A program made the position numbers and the translations under genes. DNA of 64,000 nt. Origin: Aquatica leii (lineage: Eukaryota > Arthropoda > Insecta > Coleoptera > Lampyridae). The notes under the pieces are model-generated. The model saw only the letters and a list, made by a program, of their open reading frames with translations. It was not told the DNA's origin and made no database searches. The stretch lies in assembly GCA_035610365.1 (NCBI GenBank), contig CM069432.1, positions 185,923,027-185,987,026 on the forward strand. The letters run 5' to 3'. Shown one piece after another: positions 1 to 10,705 of the stretch; position 1 is the stretch's first letter, and every line of letters begins with the position of its first letter.

Positions 1-59
1 TTTTTTTATGTTTTAAAGTAAACACTTTAGCGCCTATTCCCAAGTTAAAATAGTTGATA

Positions 60-270
60 TTTTTTATTTTAAACATGCCCAAAATATCGGTGTCCTTGAC
101 AGTTCAGAAATTATGCAGGCAAATTTTCACTAATCGAAAAACTTTTTTGTTATTAAGAATTTCATATAACATGCTGCGAAGAAAATGGAGACAAATAATC
201 AAAAAAGTTTTTAGTAACATAATTGTTGTTGTCACTTTTAGTGTTTAGGAGCTATGATTTTTTATAGCGC
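60..270 (+). repeat. left inverted terminal region
   Basis: Positions about 143-267 match the reverse complement of about 5230-5346 at over 90 percent by eye, including the shared block ending in TTGTTGTTGTCACTTTTA. Outside that core the match continues weakly to about 60. The boundary with flanking DNA was not resolved. Confidence 0.8.
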
Positions 271-441
271 GTAGAAATGAAAAATTCGTTTACCTACTCG
301 TCGGCTAATCTAAAGCTACATGTATAATATTGGAGCGCCCTGCAGAAACTAAGTAGTGTTCAGTGTATATTATTATCACTATGTTATTGAAAATAACAAG
401 CTGCGAAGAAAAACATAACAAGTATTAAAGAGACGTATATT

Positions 442-998
442 TTAGGTTTCTTCATTTTCTGAATCTGATAGACCGTCATTAAAACTTAGACTGTTACTGC
501 TTAATTTGCATTTACATTCTATTATACATTTCAATCCCTGTTTTACACATACACATTTGCTACTATTGCAATTTTTGTCTGAACATTTTATGGATAATAG
601 TTTTCTTAGGTCTGCTGGTACTGGGTCTTTCATAGTTAACTGTGGTATCCACACATCATCTTTTAACACCCAACCAAATTTTGCGGGATTTTCATACTCA
701 GGTTCTGATAAATGGCTGGAATACCAAATTTTTAATTGATAAATACACCTACAAAAGTAAAATATTAATAAGCTCTGCTAAGTGCTAAAATGCGAAATAA
801 GTATGTATACCTTTTTAGATGTAGTCGAAAAGCATCTACTGTCGGCGGAAGTTCACAAGCAGGCTTGTTTGAGGTTGTTGTTAGAAGGAATCTTAGTTCG
901 TTTAAATTTTTAATGCTTCTATCTTTGTTTTTATACAACAAAAAAATAAATTTGCTGGAAAAATCCAAGACTTCATCTTCGGATAATATTGGAAGCAT
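442..998 (-). pseudogene. CXC-like Cys-rich C-terminal block of transposon protein
   Basis: Two open blocks in different frames (765-998 and 442-669). The first contains ELPPTVDAFRLHLKRY. The second has a cysteine cluster of the form KCSDKNCNSSKCVCVKQG followed by LKC and CKC, resembling the metal-binding CXC (tesmin/TSO1-like) arrangement, and ends in an acidic serine-rich tail. They lie directly downstream of the nuclease block 1039-1779 and in insect TE proteins this order is typical, so I read them as the C-terminus of the same protein. The gap 670-764 may be a short intron or decay. The cluster probably binds zinc; its role in transposition is inference. Confidence 0.5.
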
Positions 999-1038
999 TT
1001 CTAGCTGTGATAGACTTTCAATGTGTTTTTTTAACGTC

Positions 1039-1779
1039 TCAAAGGCGGTATTTTTTCCCTATTTTATATAATGCACTCGTATTATCACAACCACTTAAGC
1101 AATGGATAGCTAATAAGTTTTTGGTTATTAGAGGGCCAAGTTTCTTAACTATATCATGGATAGCAACGAAGCGTCTATTCTTGCTGTGCCCCAGCTCCAT
1201 AAACAAATCAGATTTTTCAAGTTCTGGAGTTATACTATAGAAATGTAAAAGTAATAACAACACATCGGTATCTACCGATTTCACTAAAATGGAGTTGCTA
1301 TTTGAATTTTCTGACAAAACGTGGAGAATGATCCTAGTGTCTGCTTCTTCTTGATTGCTGTTCAGTGATATCAAGTTTTCGGGTTCTCTATCGCAGGTAA
1401 TTCGAAACGCTTGCTTTGGATTTTCAAATCCTCCAGCTATTATTAGTTTTTCATGAATATTTAATAAATCTGAACTATTATGAAGAAAGTAGTCGCTTAA
1501 GTAAACTAATAGCGCTCTTTTGTTCGAGGAAGATTTAAGAAATTCGTTAAAATTAGGAACTTTTCGCGTACCAGTCACCTTAAATTCAACAACATTTGTG
1601 TCGCCACGGTTGGATCTTTCAGCATTTTTAAGGGAATGATTAGTGTTTGTATCAAAAACCACTGTAATTCTTTTTGCACCATGTTTTCTTCCATTTCTCA
1701 AAATTTTTGTTAATAGCAGGTGCCCCAAATCGTTAAAAGTTGAAAACGTAGATGACTTTAATTCTTGAATAAGTACCAT
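1039..1779 (-). CDS. XPG/FEN1-like (PIN-fold) nuclease region of transposase
   Basis: About 246 residues open on the minus strand. Motifs match the FEN1/XPG nuclease order: an N-terminal VVFDTN (first acidic strand), then NQEEADTRIILHV (acidic pair of the I-region), then SVDTDVLLLLL (the S-x-D-x-D strand), then LSGCDNTSALYKIGKK (like the G-x-D...G-I-G-x-K loop preceding the helix-hairpin-helix). In known enzymes these acidic residues bind two metals and cut flap or branched DNA. Here all appear present, so this block may encode an intact catalytic centre even though its neighbours are broken. The start shown is the first methionine in the frame; the real protein probably enters from upstream exons (1867-2283). 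Confidence 0.6.
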   Translation of the reverse strand: MVLIQELKSSTFSTFNDLGHLLLTKILRNGRKHGAKRITVVFDTNTNHSLKNAERSNRGDTNVVEFKVTGTRKVPNFNEFLKSSSNKRALLVYLSDYFLHNSSDLLNIHEKLIIAGGFENPKQAFRITCDREPENLISLNSNQEEADTRIILHVLSENSNSNSILVKSVDTDVLLLLLHFYSITPELEKSDLFMELGHSKNRRFVAIHDIVKKLGPLITKNLLAIHCLSGCDNTSALYKIGKKYRL

Positions 1780-1866
1780 GCCATCAATTAAATATGAATC
1801 TATTGGCGGACAGACGAATAAAGAATTAGTAAATGACTCTAACTTTTTCGAAAGATCAGATTTTGT

Positions 1867-2283
1867 TTATTTGCGCATTGAACCATCTTCATAGAACATA
1901 GAAGTCGGAACAGAGGAAAGTTCATAAGATAAAATGTTTGACAAATCCATTTCTTGGAAACGAGCGATACATATGATCTTCCGAAACATAAATTCGGAAC
2001 CGATGAAAGTCTTCTGTAAGGTGATTTTGGATTTTGCTTTTGTATTTTTGAATGTTAAAACTTTATCTCTTTTCATTGGTTTCCAAAAACTAATTTCAGG
2101 AGATTTTTGCAATAAGGTTTTAACCTTTAGCGTAGCTGTTTCCAGCAAACTACTTAAACTTTTTTCTACTTCGTCACTAGCAACTTTTCCTGTGCATATG
2201 TTTATCAACTGGTTTGTTGGTAATGTTTTTAAATCAAATGGATTGCACCATTCATTCTCCAAGCTGCTTACCATTTTAAGCAC
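1867..2283 (-). CDS. transposon protein block upstream of nuclease, unknown domain
   Basis: An open block of 138 residues, same strand as and immediately 5' of the nuclease block. No domain recognised. It is lysine-rich, contains NEWCNPFDL and a CIARFQEMDLSNIL segment, and is similar in base composition to its neighbours. By position it should be a middle part of the same polyprotein or multi-exon gene. It could also have its own start, as it opens with a methionine, but nothing else supports that. Confidence 0.4.
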   Translation of the reverse strand: MLKMVSSLENEWCNPFDLKTLPTNQLINICTGKVASDEVEKSLSSLLETATLKVKTLLQKSPEISFWKPMKRDKVLTFKNTKAKSKITLQKTFIGSEFMFRKIICIARFQEMDLSNILSYELSSVPTSMFYEDGSMRK

Positions 2284-2490
2284 ATCATTTTCATTTTTTA
2301 AAGCTTCAGATCTATCGGTAAAGGGTGATGGTTTGATTATTTTTGACGTTACATCTATAAAAAAAATATTAATAAAAGTTTATCAGAAATAACAATTAAT
2401 AGATACCTAGAAAATGTTTTGAATAATCTCCCAATGAATGCCTTGTTATGAGCCACCTTAATAGTGTACCAGGTTTATGAGAAAATCCTA

Positions 2491-3828
2491 TTACCCCAGA
2501 AATACTTTTACAGTCTTTGTTAAGTGACTGTTCAGGAGCCATATCTGAGGCAACACAATTAAATTTCTTTTCACTGGTTTTCTTGACAACAAATTTCCTT
2601 TAGCTAAAAATTCGTACATGTCTGGAAAGTTGGCTTTTAGATTCTCCATGTCAGATAAATAAACAGGTATCCACTTTAAATACAAATTACGACCAGCTGC
2701 TGCAAGATATGGTAATGTGTCATATACTGCACACATATGAGATTCAAAATCGCCATTTCTTTCTGATTGTAATAATCTCCAAAGAAGATCAGCGCTGACA
2801 AGAAAGGAATGCCAATATTTAAATGTTAATGAAATAATAGAGCCTTCTGCAATAAATTGCTTCATTTTTTCCTGTAATGGCTCAAGTTTCTTTAAAAACG
2901 TTTCAAAATCTGTTTTATTAAAGTAAGAGTTTTTAAAACCAACTAAAATACTTCTAATATCGTCATGGAAGGTAGATTGTATTTGTGGATCATCGCACCA
3001 CTCAAATAAAGACTTTAGAAAAAGTCTAAATAACGCATCTGCAGCTAAAGTTATGCCAGGAATTGCTCTTGAATATTGCTTGCCTTCCAACATCATTTTA
3101 CAGAAATTTTCGGCATAAACATCGGTTTCGGTGAGGATTAAAGCAAGACCTCCGTCACCAAAAATATATCCAATACTCGCAATAAACGACATGTTCAAAT
3201 TCATTCCACCTAGCATTAGAGTCACTTTATCTTTTAATTTTGGAGGGTCATTCCACAAAATTTCTCTGGCTTTGGAGTAAATGGATAAATCAGCCGTTAT
3301 AACTATGTGAGATTGATTTAGTTCACTTGCTAATTCTACTAAGCGCATAGAAGTGTACATTGTATCTAACTTTGTTGGGGGATTATTTACAAATGGCATA
3401 TAAAAAATGTCGCTTGCTGAAACAACATTTTCGGATATCATATTATTGAAACCTGACCAAGTTAAAAATGAAGTATTGCCTTTAAAATGTTGAAAAAGTT
3501 TCCATGCCAAGTTTATTTCTGAAAACCTCTCATCATTTTCTTTCTTAAATTTAAATGACTTAAAGGTTACAGGTTCTGGTCGGGTTGGAAGGTTCAAAAA
3601 TGTCAATATACGTCCAAAAGAAAAATCAAGATCTTCTAAGCTTATTGAATAAGGACCTTTTCTAGTCAGATTTTTACCTACCAATGAAATATTTTCTGAA
3701 CGTTGCGGAAATACCACCATACCCATACAATGAGTAGTATTTTTTCCATCAATAGTGTCCTCATTTAAATCGAAATTGTCCATACTAGCGTGTATGTAAT
3801 TTTTGATTTTATTATCAACAACTTGCAC
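2491..3828 (-). CDS. large central transposon protein block, unknown domain
   Basis: The longest open stretch of this element, 445 residues. It opens with a THCMGMVVFPQ segment and continues with a mostly hydrophilic, helix-rich sequence containing WSGFNNMISENVV and MLGGMNLNMSFIASIGYIFG. I recognise it as the type of uncharacterised protein that accompanies the XPG-like nuclease in insect and cnidarian repeats but cannot name a fold. Its intactness compared with the flanking blocks suggests modest age. The start is the first in-frame methionine and is not certain. Confidence 0.45.
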   Translation of the reverse strand: MQVVDNKIKNYIHASMDNFDLNEDTIDGKNTTHCMGMVVFPQRSENISLVGKNLTRKGPYSISLEDLDFSFGRILTFLNLPTRPEPVTFKSFKFKKENDERFSEINLAWKLFQHFKGNTSFLTWSGFNNMISENVVSASDIFYMPFVNNPPTKLDTMYTSMRLVELASELNQSHIVITADLSIYSKAREILWNDPPKLKDKVTLMLGGMNLNMSFIASIGYIFGDGGLALILTETDVYAENFCKMMLEGKQYSRAIPGITLAADALFRLFLKSLFEWCDDPQIQSTFHDDIRSILVGFKNSYFNKTDFETFLKKLEPLQEKMKQFIAEGSIISLTFKYWHSFLVSADLLWRLLQSERNGDFESHMCAVYDTLPYLAAAGRNLYLKWIPVYLSDMENLKANFPDMYEFLAKGNLLSRKPVKRNLIVLPQIWLLNSHLTKTVKVFLG

Positions 3829-4184
3829 ACCTTGAGGTACATGAATTGTGTCAGTATTAATTCTTTGTTTGGCAATATTGGTTGTTAATTGCCTGATATC
3901 ATTATAAGTGCAGCCGATACTAATTTCCGATAGAAGGTCTAAAAGTTTTCTACTTCGTACTAAATGATATACATATAACCCTAACCCAAATTAAAAATAG
4001 AGTTTTTTATATCACTTGTCGAACTGCGCCATAATAATATTGCAAGAAATAGCAGCTTTTGGCTTTATATTTTTTTTAAACCGTTATAACTATCGTCATC
4101 GATAAGCCAAGAAATAAATTCCAATAACATGTTTGGTACTTGCTTTACAAACTCATTCTGATTAATATCATGGGGAGCAGGAAA

Positions 4185-4995
4185 TTATTTTCGCGCAGAC
4201 TTAAAATTTTGCATCTGTTTTTTCAACATCCCAGCTGCTTGGTGTAAAATATGATACTCGTTTTGAACAATTTGTTCTTCACAGACATCACCAGTTTCAG
4301 ATCTAAAAGAATAATTTGAATCTGATTGTGATTCTGAATTTGACTGAGATTTTCTTGATCCTACTTCATCAGTGTTTAATAAAAAGGGCGTGTCCTTGGC
4401 TGTGGTTTTTTTGTGAATTTTTGACTTATTACAAAAGGCTTGTATGTTATAATTTGAAATGTAATGGCTATAACACAACCTGTGATATTTTGCATCTAGT
4501 GCAAACAAATCATTACAACCAGCCAATTTTGATACCATTTCAATATCGTCCCGTTTTTTAGCGGCTTGAATTATTTTTTCGTAAGTACTTTTTCCTGTCC
4601 CTAAAAAAGATAAACCAAATTTGCTAATATTGTAGTACCAGAGCGGGGATATACCTAAAATACATAGATAATAACCTACGACGTATATTAAAAGATTGTA
4701 TAGTACTCCTAGTTTTCGAAGGATCATGAATGTTTCTGTCTCTATTTGAGCTATTAGTTTGGCGAAGTATCTCCATATTGTGTTTGCAGGTGTAAATTTT
4801 CCTGCAGACTTTATGAAATTTCACTTTTACTTTTCCGCTTAAAATGTCATCCTTCATTTTCAAAATTTTTTGTCCAAAATGATCGTTTCTTATTTCCGCT
4901 GCACTAATTATTGTCTCTAAACCCTGTTTCAAAGGTTTCTGCACCACAAGTTTATCTTTTTTACTCACAACTACACCACATAATAAACACTCCAT
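4185..4995 (-). pseudogene. N-terminal zinc-finger-like transposon protein, frameshifted
   Basis: Two overlapping open blocks. 4624-4995 starts at MECLLCG, continues with SAAEIRNDHFGQKIL and then KFHKVCRKIYTC. 4185-4727 in another frame carries DAKYHRLCYSHYIS and a Ser/Asp-rich tail. The C-x2-C at the start together with the two H-x2-C units looks like a Cys/His metal-binding domain split by a frameshift near 4680. A plausible start is the ATG at 4993-4995, which lies just inside the right inverted terminal region. Likely DNA binding, by analogy with other transposase N-termini; that is inference. Confidence 0.45.
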
Positions 4996-5227
4996 TTTAA
5001 TGTTTTACTATACTTATTTTACTTACAGTATTCACAATTCACACTTTACTCACACTTACACATTATTAACTATAAGTTATAACCATACTATCTATGTAAT
5101 GTACCTACCTACAAACACTTTCGGCATGTCATATCACGTCGACGCCAGCGCGATTAGAGTAATTACCGGCCGCTCCATATTCGTCGTTGAGTATAACCGA
5201 ATGTTTAAATTCCGCGCGTTTTAAAAA

Positions 5228-5440
5228 AATCATAGCGCCTAAACTATAAAAGTGACAACAACAATTATGTTACTAAAAACTTTTTTTATCATTTGCCTCC
5301 ATTTTCTTCGCAGCATGTTATATGAAATTCTTAATAACAAAAGAGTTTTCACAGTTTTTTGAAAATAAAAAAAGTCGTGACCACTAAAAAAAGTCATATT
5401 TTGAGGTTTCATGTGTAGAATGATATTGTTGACAATATCC
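5228..5440 (-). repeat. right inverted terminal region
   Basis: This is the reverse-complement partner of 60-270. The best-conserved part is 5230-5346. The outer part, around 5360-5440, is similar but diverged by small indels. Its existence supports reading 60-5440 as one inserted unit. Confidence 0.8.
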
Positions 5441-5789
5441 AATAGGTTTGATCTTGTTCTAAGCTGACAAAAAAAAAACGACACAATTTTACTCATTATT
5501 TACTCCACCTGTCGGCTGTTATCGATTTTTATCATATGTCCGAATCACTTTAGCTTCCTATCAAAACATTAATTGCAAAAAATAGGCGAAGAATGGTATT
5601 CCATATCTGAAGAAAATGTTACAACTCAATGTGTACTATCCTAAAACATATTAAAGCGGTTCTAAAATATCACTTTTAATTAAAATATGTACGTAATTTT
5701 AATTTAACCTACCACTGTCTTTCTATTGTACAAAAACTTAGGGATGCCTAATACATTTGCAGATAGCTATACAATAGGGTAAATTAATC

Positions 5790-6985
5790 GGTAGGAGCAC
5801 AAGCTGGAGTGGCAGGAGATACAGTAGATAAAGTGGAAACACCACAACAAAAGAATAATGAGCGTAGAAATACTAAGGAATCAAAACGAAACATATACCT
5901 ACCATTATATATGCTATAAACCAGAACGAATATGCCAATAAAAAAGAAAAAACAAGGTTCTGAGAAAAAATGCAAGAAGTTCTGGAGAAAAATAAAGGTA
6001 TTATAATCATAATAGGAGATATGAACAACAGACTGAGGAATAAAACAGAAGATGGAAATGGTGTTTCGGATGTCATGGAGAAGGGATAGTAAACAGAAAT
6101 GGGAAGTTACTACTAAAATTCCGCCTAGATAACAACTTAATCATCACAAATACCATTTTTCAACACAATCGAATACACAAAACTACTAGAGAAGTTATAT
6201 ATCAAAGATACAACACTGAAATGAGCTGTAAAACAGAAAATAATCACTATTTAGTAAAACAACTTTCGTTGATAAAATAAATGAAGAAGTGAATACACAA
6301 TAGGTAAAATTAGTAAAAGACCAAATAAGCACACATAAACTCAGAAACAGCAAGACTAAAGAAGAGTATGTAAACAGAGTAGAAATAAACACAAAAGAAC
6401 TGGATTGTGGAATGAAAAAGTAATAGAAAAAGTTAGAAAAAACACTGTGGAGAGAACATCAAAAAAGAGTAAACACAAGAAACGTATCAACAGTACAAAC
6501 TACAACGTTAGCGAGCTAATAAACTAGTTGCAATAGCTAAAAGAAAAAGTTGTCAAAAATTCGACAAAATAATGAAGACAAACAGCAAACAAAACAGCAA
6601 TCTATTTTACAGATTATTAAAAGGATTAAAAACTAATAAAAAACTGCTACATAAAGTATAAACAACAAAAAAGGACGTCTAAGCACTGATGACAACTTGA
6701 TAATAAACAGATGAAAGGTATATTTTAAATAACTTCTAAGCAGTAAAAGAAAGGATAAAAAGTAACGCAAGAAGAGACTTAAGAGGAAAACAAAGACTAA
6801 ACAGATTACTCTTACCAAATAAAAGAGGAGTCAAAACAGGCAATACATAAAGTTAAAATAGAAAAAACACCGGGTTGTGATGAAATTACATCCGAAATTA
6901 TATGGAAAAGAAAAACAGTACCACAAGAATGGAACAACGGAAAAAAAATTTTGGTTGGTCCAAATGGTCAATAGTACCCATTCTC
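5790..6985 (+). pseudogene. decayed LINE: endonuclease and start of reverse transcriptase
   Basis: Several frames carry pieces of a LINE second ORF. Near 5985-6060 there is IIIIIGDMNNRLRNK, the G-D-x-N motif of apurinic-type endonuclease, followed in another frame near 6075-6190 by NGKLLLKFRLDNNLIITNT. Near 6840-6900 there is KTPGCDEITSEIIW, matching the GxDxIxxE stretch at the start of reverse transcriptase. The order matches the better-preserved copy at 28015-29194. Stops and frameshifts are frequent. The sequence ends abruptly near 6985, so catalytic reverse transcriptase is missing. Confidence 0.65.
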
Positions 6986-8615
6986 CCTAGGATCCGCGCC
7001 TTTACGTATTAGTGATAATCTTTCAATTATACTCCCCTCTTTACTTTTCTTCTAAATTAAATTTATTAATATTAATTCTAACTAATCTCTAATTCTAAAC
7101 CTTTTTGTAAAGACTCATTTAATTATTCTAAAACCCACTTTAAACTCTTATTTAATTCGACCATTATAGTAATTTTTATTTTTTGTTAAAATAAAATAAT
7201 ATCAATAAACATTTGAACACAACATTAAACAAAATGCATCAGCTTAAATGTAAAAACAATAAAGTACTGATACAGAACCATTTATTTCTAATTCTAATTA
7301 TTATTCTGAAATGTAATAGGACAATAAAGATAAGAGGTTAGTGCGTAAATAAACAAAAACTTTGTTTATGCTGTAGGTCAGTTTTGTGGTGGGAATGTAC
7401 CTGCTTCTGAAACGTAATAGGGGCTGTTTGAATAGCAAATAGTTGTGGATGCGTTTATTAATCTGTCATATTTAATTATATAAATATGTTTAAAATATTT
7501 AAAACGTTTGAGTAATACTCGCAATTATTCTATTCGTGTGATTACATTTTCATAAAAAAATATCAAATGTTATTATGTATACGTAAACCACTAAAAACCA
7601 GAATCGTTAGATTCAAAGCAATAAAATTTTTAAGTACTGTAAAAGCTAATAACAGTTCTATTATTGTGCAAAAAACAATTTATGTTATATTAATTAAAAC
7701 TCAAAAAAATATTTATATAATAACATACAAGATCATATAGACAGACAGTTTAATTTCATGCTGAAAACTTTTGGAACATAAAAAATTTATATATGTAACT
7801 ACTATAGGAAGTGCACCTATCTAAAAATAATATGTTACTTGAGTTTCGTCAATATACGTCATACGTACTTTGATTTTCGGAAAAACAAAAAATATATTCA
7901 CACTAAAGCTGAAAATATCAGTAACTACAAATTGACCACAAAGATTCTGATGACACAAATTAATTAGTATAGACATACCATTAAAACTCACAAGCAACAT
8001 TCTTAAGGGTTAAGCGCTAATTTTCGAGATCTATTTCTTTTGTAATTTTGATAATAAAAATAATCCCATTGATTAAATGTTTATCGCTCGACTGAAATTA
8101 AAGAAGATAAAAAAATGTGATATCATCGACAAAATAAACTAAATTCCTGTTATGGCAAGGTTTAAATAAGCCGATCAAATAACATGAAAATAAACTTTCA
8201 ATGCTTTTTACTGTTCCGATAATTTGGAGTAACGAATTTTCCAGTGCTTATAGCAAGAAAAAATTTGCAAGACCGGTTTGAAAATGAATATTCTGACCAA
8301 AGTTAATTTAAATATTAAAGTTATTATAGACTTATTTTTCATTTTATTGTATTATAGCTTTGAAAATCTAGCGCTAAGTTTGTTTATTTAAATCAGTTTT
8401 AACAGTCATTTCAGTCATTTGTACCAAATCAAAATTTTCATTTTGTTGACCAGGTTTTTGACCCGAATTTATTCCTTGATCTTAACGTCTCAATTACATA
8501 CAAGTTGAAAAATTTATTTAGGTAATGATATATTTAAATATACTGGATGTTTACGGTCTTGTGATTTTATTTTTAAAGGGTAATTAAACATCTTAAAAGA
8601 AAAAAATTAGCGTAA
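6986..8615. other. AT-rich DNA with no recognised feature
   Basis: No open frame of note, no repeat or motif recognised. It separates the LINE remnant from the target site of the first Ty3/gypsy element. Confidence 0.6.
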
Positions 8616-8619
8616 AAAT
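8616..8619. repeat. target site duplication AAAT, left
   Basis: Directly abuts the TG of the LTR at 8620 and equals 17207-17210. Four base pairs is usual for Ty3/gypsy integration. Confidence 0.75.
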
Positions 8620-10149
8620 TGTTACATGCCAAAATTAACACAAAGTCACTGCCTGCAATGTAGTAACATAAACGGGGGTGTGCCACTAGCTCAATGGAGA
8701 AGGGGGTGGGTTTTATTTAAAAGTTTCGTGATCGAATTGGATAAACTTGACGAAAACACAAAATCGATAAATAATAATGTCGAAATCAAAGGGAGCCAGG
8801 AAGGAATAAAGCTTAATGGACTAATGACCCTTGCCAACCATAAGTATATATATATAAAATACACAATACAGAATTTTAAAGAAATAAACAGCACAAATTA
8901 ATCAATCTTAAAACATCTATGATCACGGCCGTGTGTGTGTCGATATAATTCAAAAACAAAATGAAATAAACTTATAAACTAATTTATATATATATATAAT
9001 TTGAATCGATAATTCGGTCCCGTTTAATAAATTTTAAACTTGGGATAAAACAGTACCGTAAAATACGGTCATTAATTAGTTACATTAACGTTAACTTCGA
9101 AACACTTGTAATTTTTACTTGAAAATTCAAAGCTTTTAACACTTAAAACACGTAAATAATATCTTCTCGATTAAATAAATGGTGCAACATAAATACCTTG
9201 AATTCGTCGTAACTGCAGGAACGAACTTATGGTTAGTCCGAGGTGACCAAACGAAAGGTACTCCAAATAATTTCTATGCCGGCGGAAGAATTTCCTTTTT
9301 AACACTTAACATAATCCGCACAAAGGCGAAGACAGGACACAGTACAACCAAGCGATTGCATATCCAACTTGAAACGTGAGTTTTACTTATGGAAACCGTG
9401 AAATTTGCTTAACCCGTAAATTACGAACTTTGAAAAGAAGACAAAAATCAAACTTTTCACCCACTACACTTCATTTTCACGGTACCAATTTTCTTTTAAC
9501 TTCCGCGGTACGGCATAACGACAGGGTTAACGTACCCTTACCACCCGGTAACCGGTAATTTTAATTGCGACCAACGATCGATTGATGATTATTCGCCCCC
9601 AAAAACCAAACTCTCTCATATTTAACACTTCGTCTTCCCACTAAATTCCCTCCGCTTGCGCGGTAACATCCACGTAAAAGATAGAGCATCAAAACAAACG
9701 CACTTAACAAAGACGGCAATTATAATTAGCCACGTGAATTTCCATTGCGTCGACCTTCGACCGAAATATTTCCCATCGAAATCCTTAGCTTGCATAACTG
9801 CAGGTGTCTCATGATAACGCTTAATCTAATAGGATTCAGCCTAAACAAGAAAAATGGATCAACTTACATTCCAAAAAGGAAGTCGTAAATTATATTGAAT
9901 TGTTATTTTACGAAGATATCTAAGTAAAGTACTAAATCAAAAACAAAACTACGGATCTTTATGCATTTAAAAGTAAATACCAATAAACTTAAACCACACA
10001 AATAACGAGCAAAACGTTCTTGAAGCTAATACCGTATCAAACGACGAAAACAAAACCAAACAACAAAAAAAACGCCAATTCAGCCAGCTGAATCTATTTA
10101 TGGGGCCTGTCATAAAAAGAAAACTACTGAATAGCAAACGCAGGTCACA
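8620..10149 (-). repeat. 3' LTR of gypsy element 1, with 0.3-kb internal deletion
   Basis: About 1530 bp. Compared with the 5' LTR it lacks the stretch corresponding to 15610-15912 and has an (AT)n run at that point (8846-8855). An AAAATACACAA direct repeat near the breakpoint in the other LTR may have promoted the deletion by slippage. The rest is about 99 percent identical to 15383-17206. Short open frames inside it are chance. Confidence 0.9.
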
Positions 10150-10160
10150 CCTCCCCTACT
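10150..10160 (-). promoter_or_regulatory. polypurine tract of gypsy element 1
   Basis: Minus strand reads GTAGGGGAGG immediately before the 3' LTR, the expected purine-rich primer site for plus-strand synthesis. It fixes the element's orientation. Confidence 0.8.
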
Positions 10161-10705
10161 TAAAGAGGGATTTCTTAAATCGCTCTCTAAGAATCCACGA
10201 AAACTAAAACTAAACGAAAACTAAACCTATGGATTCTCGCGATCTCGCAATCATCGAGAATCCCCTAACGAAACTAAAACGAAACGAGAACTAAACGATA
10301 AGAAGGGTAGCATATGTTTGGGTTCGACACAGATCACTCGATGCTGCACAATAGAAGAGGGCGCGCTGCGCTTCACGAGATCCGCGCATTGCGTTTTCCC
10401 CACAACTACTCCCCTCACCGAGCGATGGCACCTAGCCACAAACACTACAGAAATAAAAGATAAGGACAGACAAGATAGCAGAAGAAAGAAAAATGGAAAT
10501 GAAAGAACCGTTGTTTAGTCGCCTCTTACGACAAGTGGTGTCCCCACTGTAGAGAAATATTCTTAGTCCGTCTCTACACGGAACCCAAAAACGAAACGAA
10601 CTAACCTAAATAAACGATAGAACAAAAACAAAAGGAAAAAAATTCAAACGATAAAACCTAAAACTATTTATCCCCAGTCGGGTTTAATTTTAAGTCCTTG
10701 GCGTT
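10161..10705 (-). other. 3' untranslated region of gypsy element 1
   Basis: Between the end of Pol and the polypurine tract. It is GC-richer than the flanks. The minus strand at 10500-10530 contains TGTCGTAAGAGGCGACTAA, an imperfectly self-complementary segment. A short open frame at 10251-10445 shows no recognisable domain and I do not call it a gene. Confidence 0.5.

Larger units (their letters stand above)
1..5500 (-). mobile_element. DNA transposon with XPG-like nuclease, Academ-like (inferred)
   Basis: A set of minus-strand coding blocks between 442 and 4995 is enclosed by inverted copies of one sequence (about 60-270 and 5228-5440). Read from the right, the blocks hold a Cys/His zinc-finger-like N-terminus, a long central region without a recognised domain, an XPG/FEN1-like nuclease region and a Cys-rich CXC-like C-terminus. 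Frame breaks and stops separate the blocks; some gaps may be introns. Academ DNA transposons are known to encode XPG-type nucleases, hence the name, but I did not identify a diagnostic Academ terminus or target duplication. The left end may lie outside the window. Confidence 0.55.

Noticed and set aside
25..5570. CACTTTAG sequence near both ends of the first transposon as a terminus
   Set aside because: The two copies (about 28 and 5548) are in direct, not inverted, orientation.
8626..9558. Short open frames near the start of the left LTR of gypsy element 1
   Set aside because: They lie in LTR sequence, repeat in the other LTR (for example 16433-16615), and have no domain.
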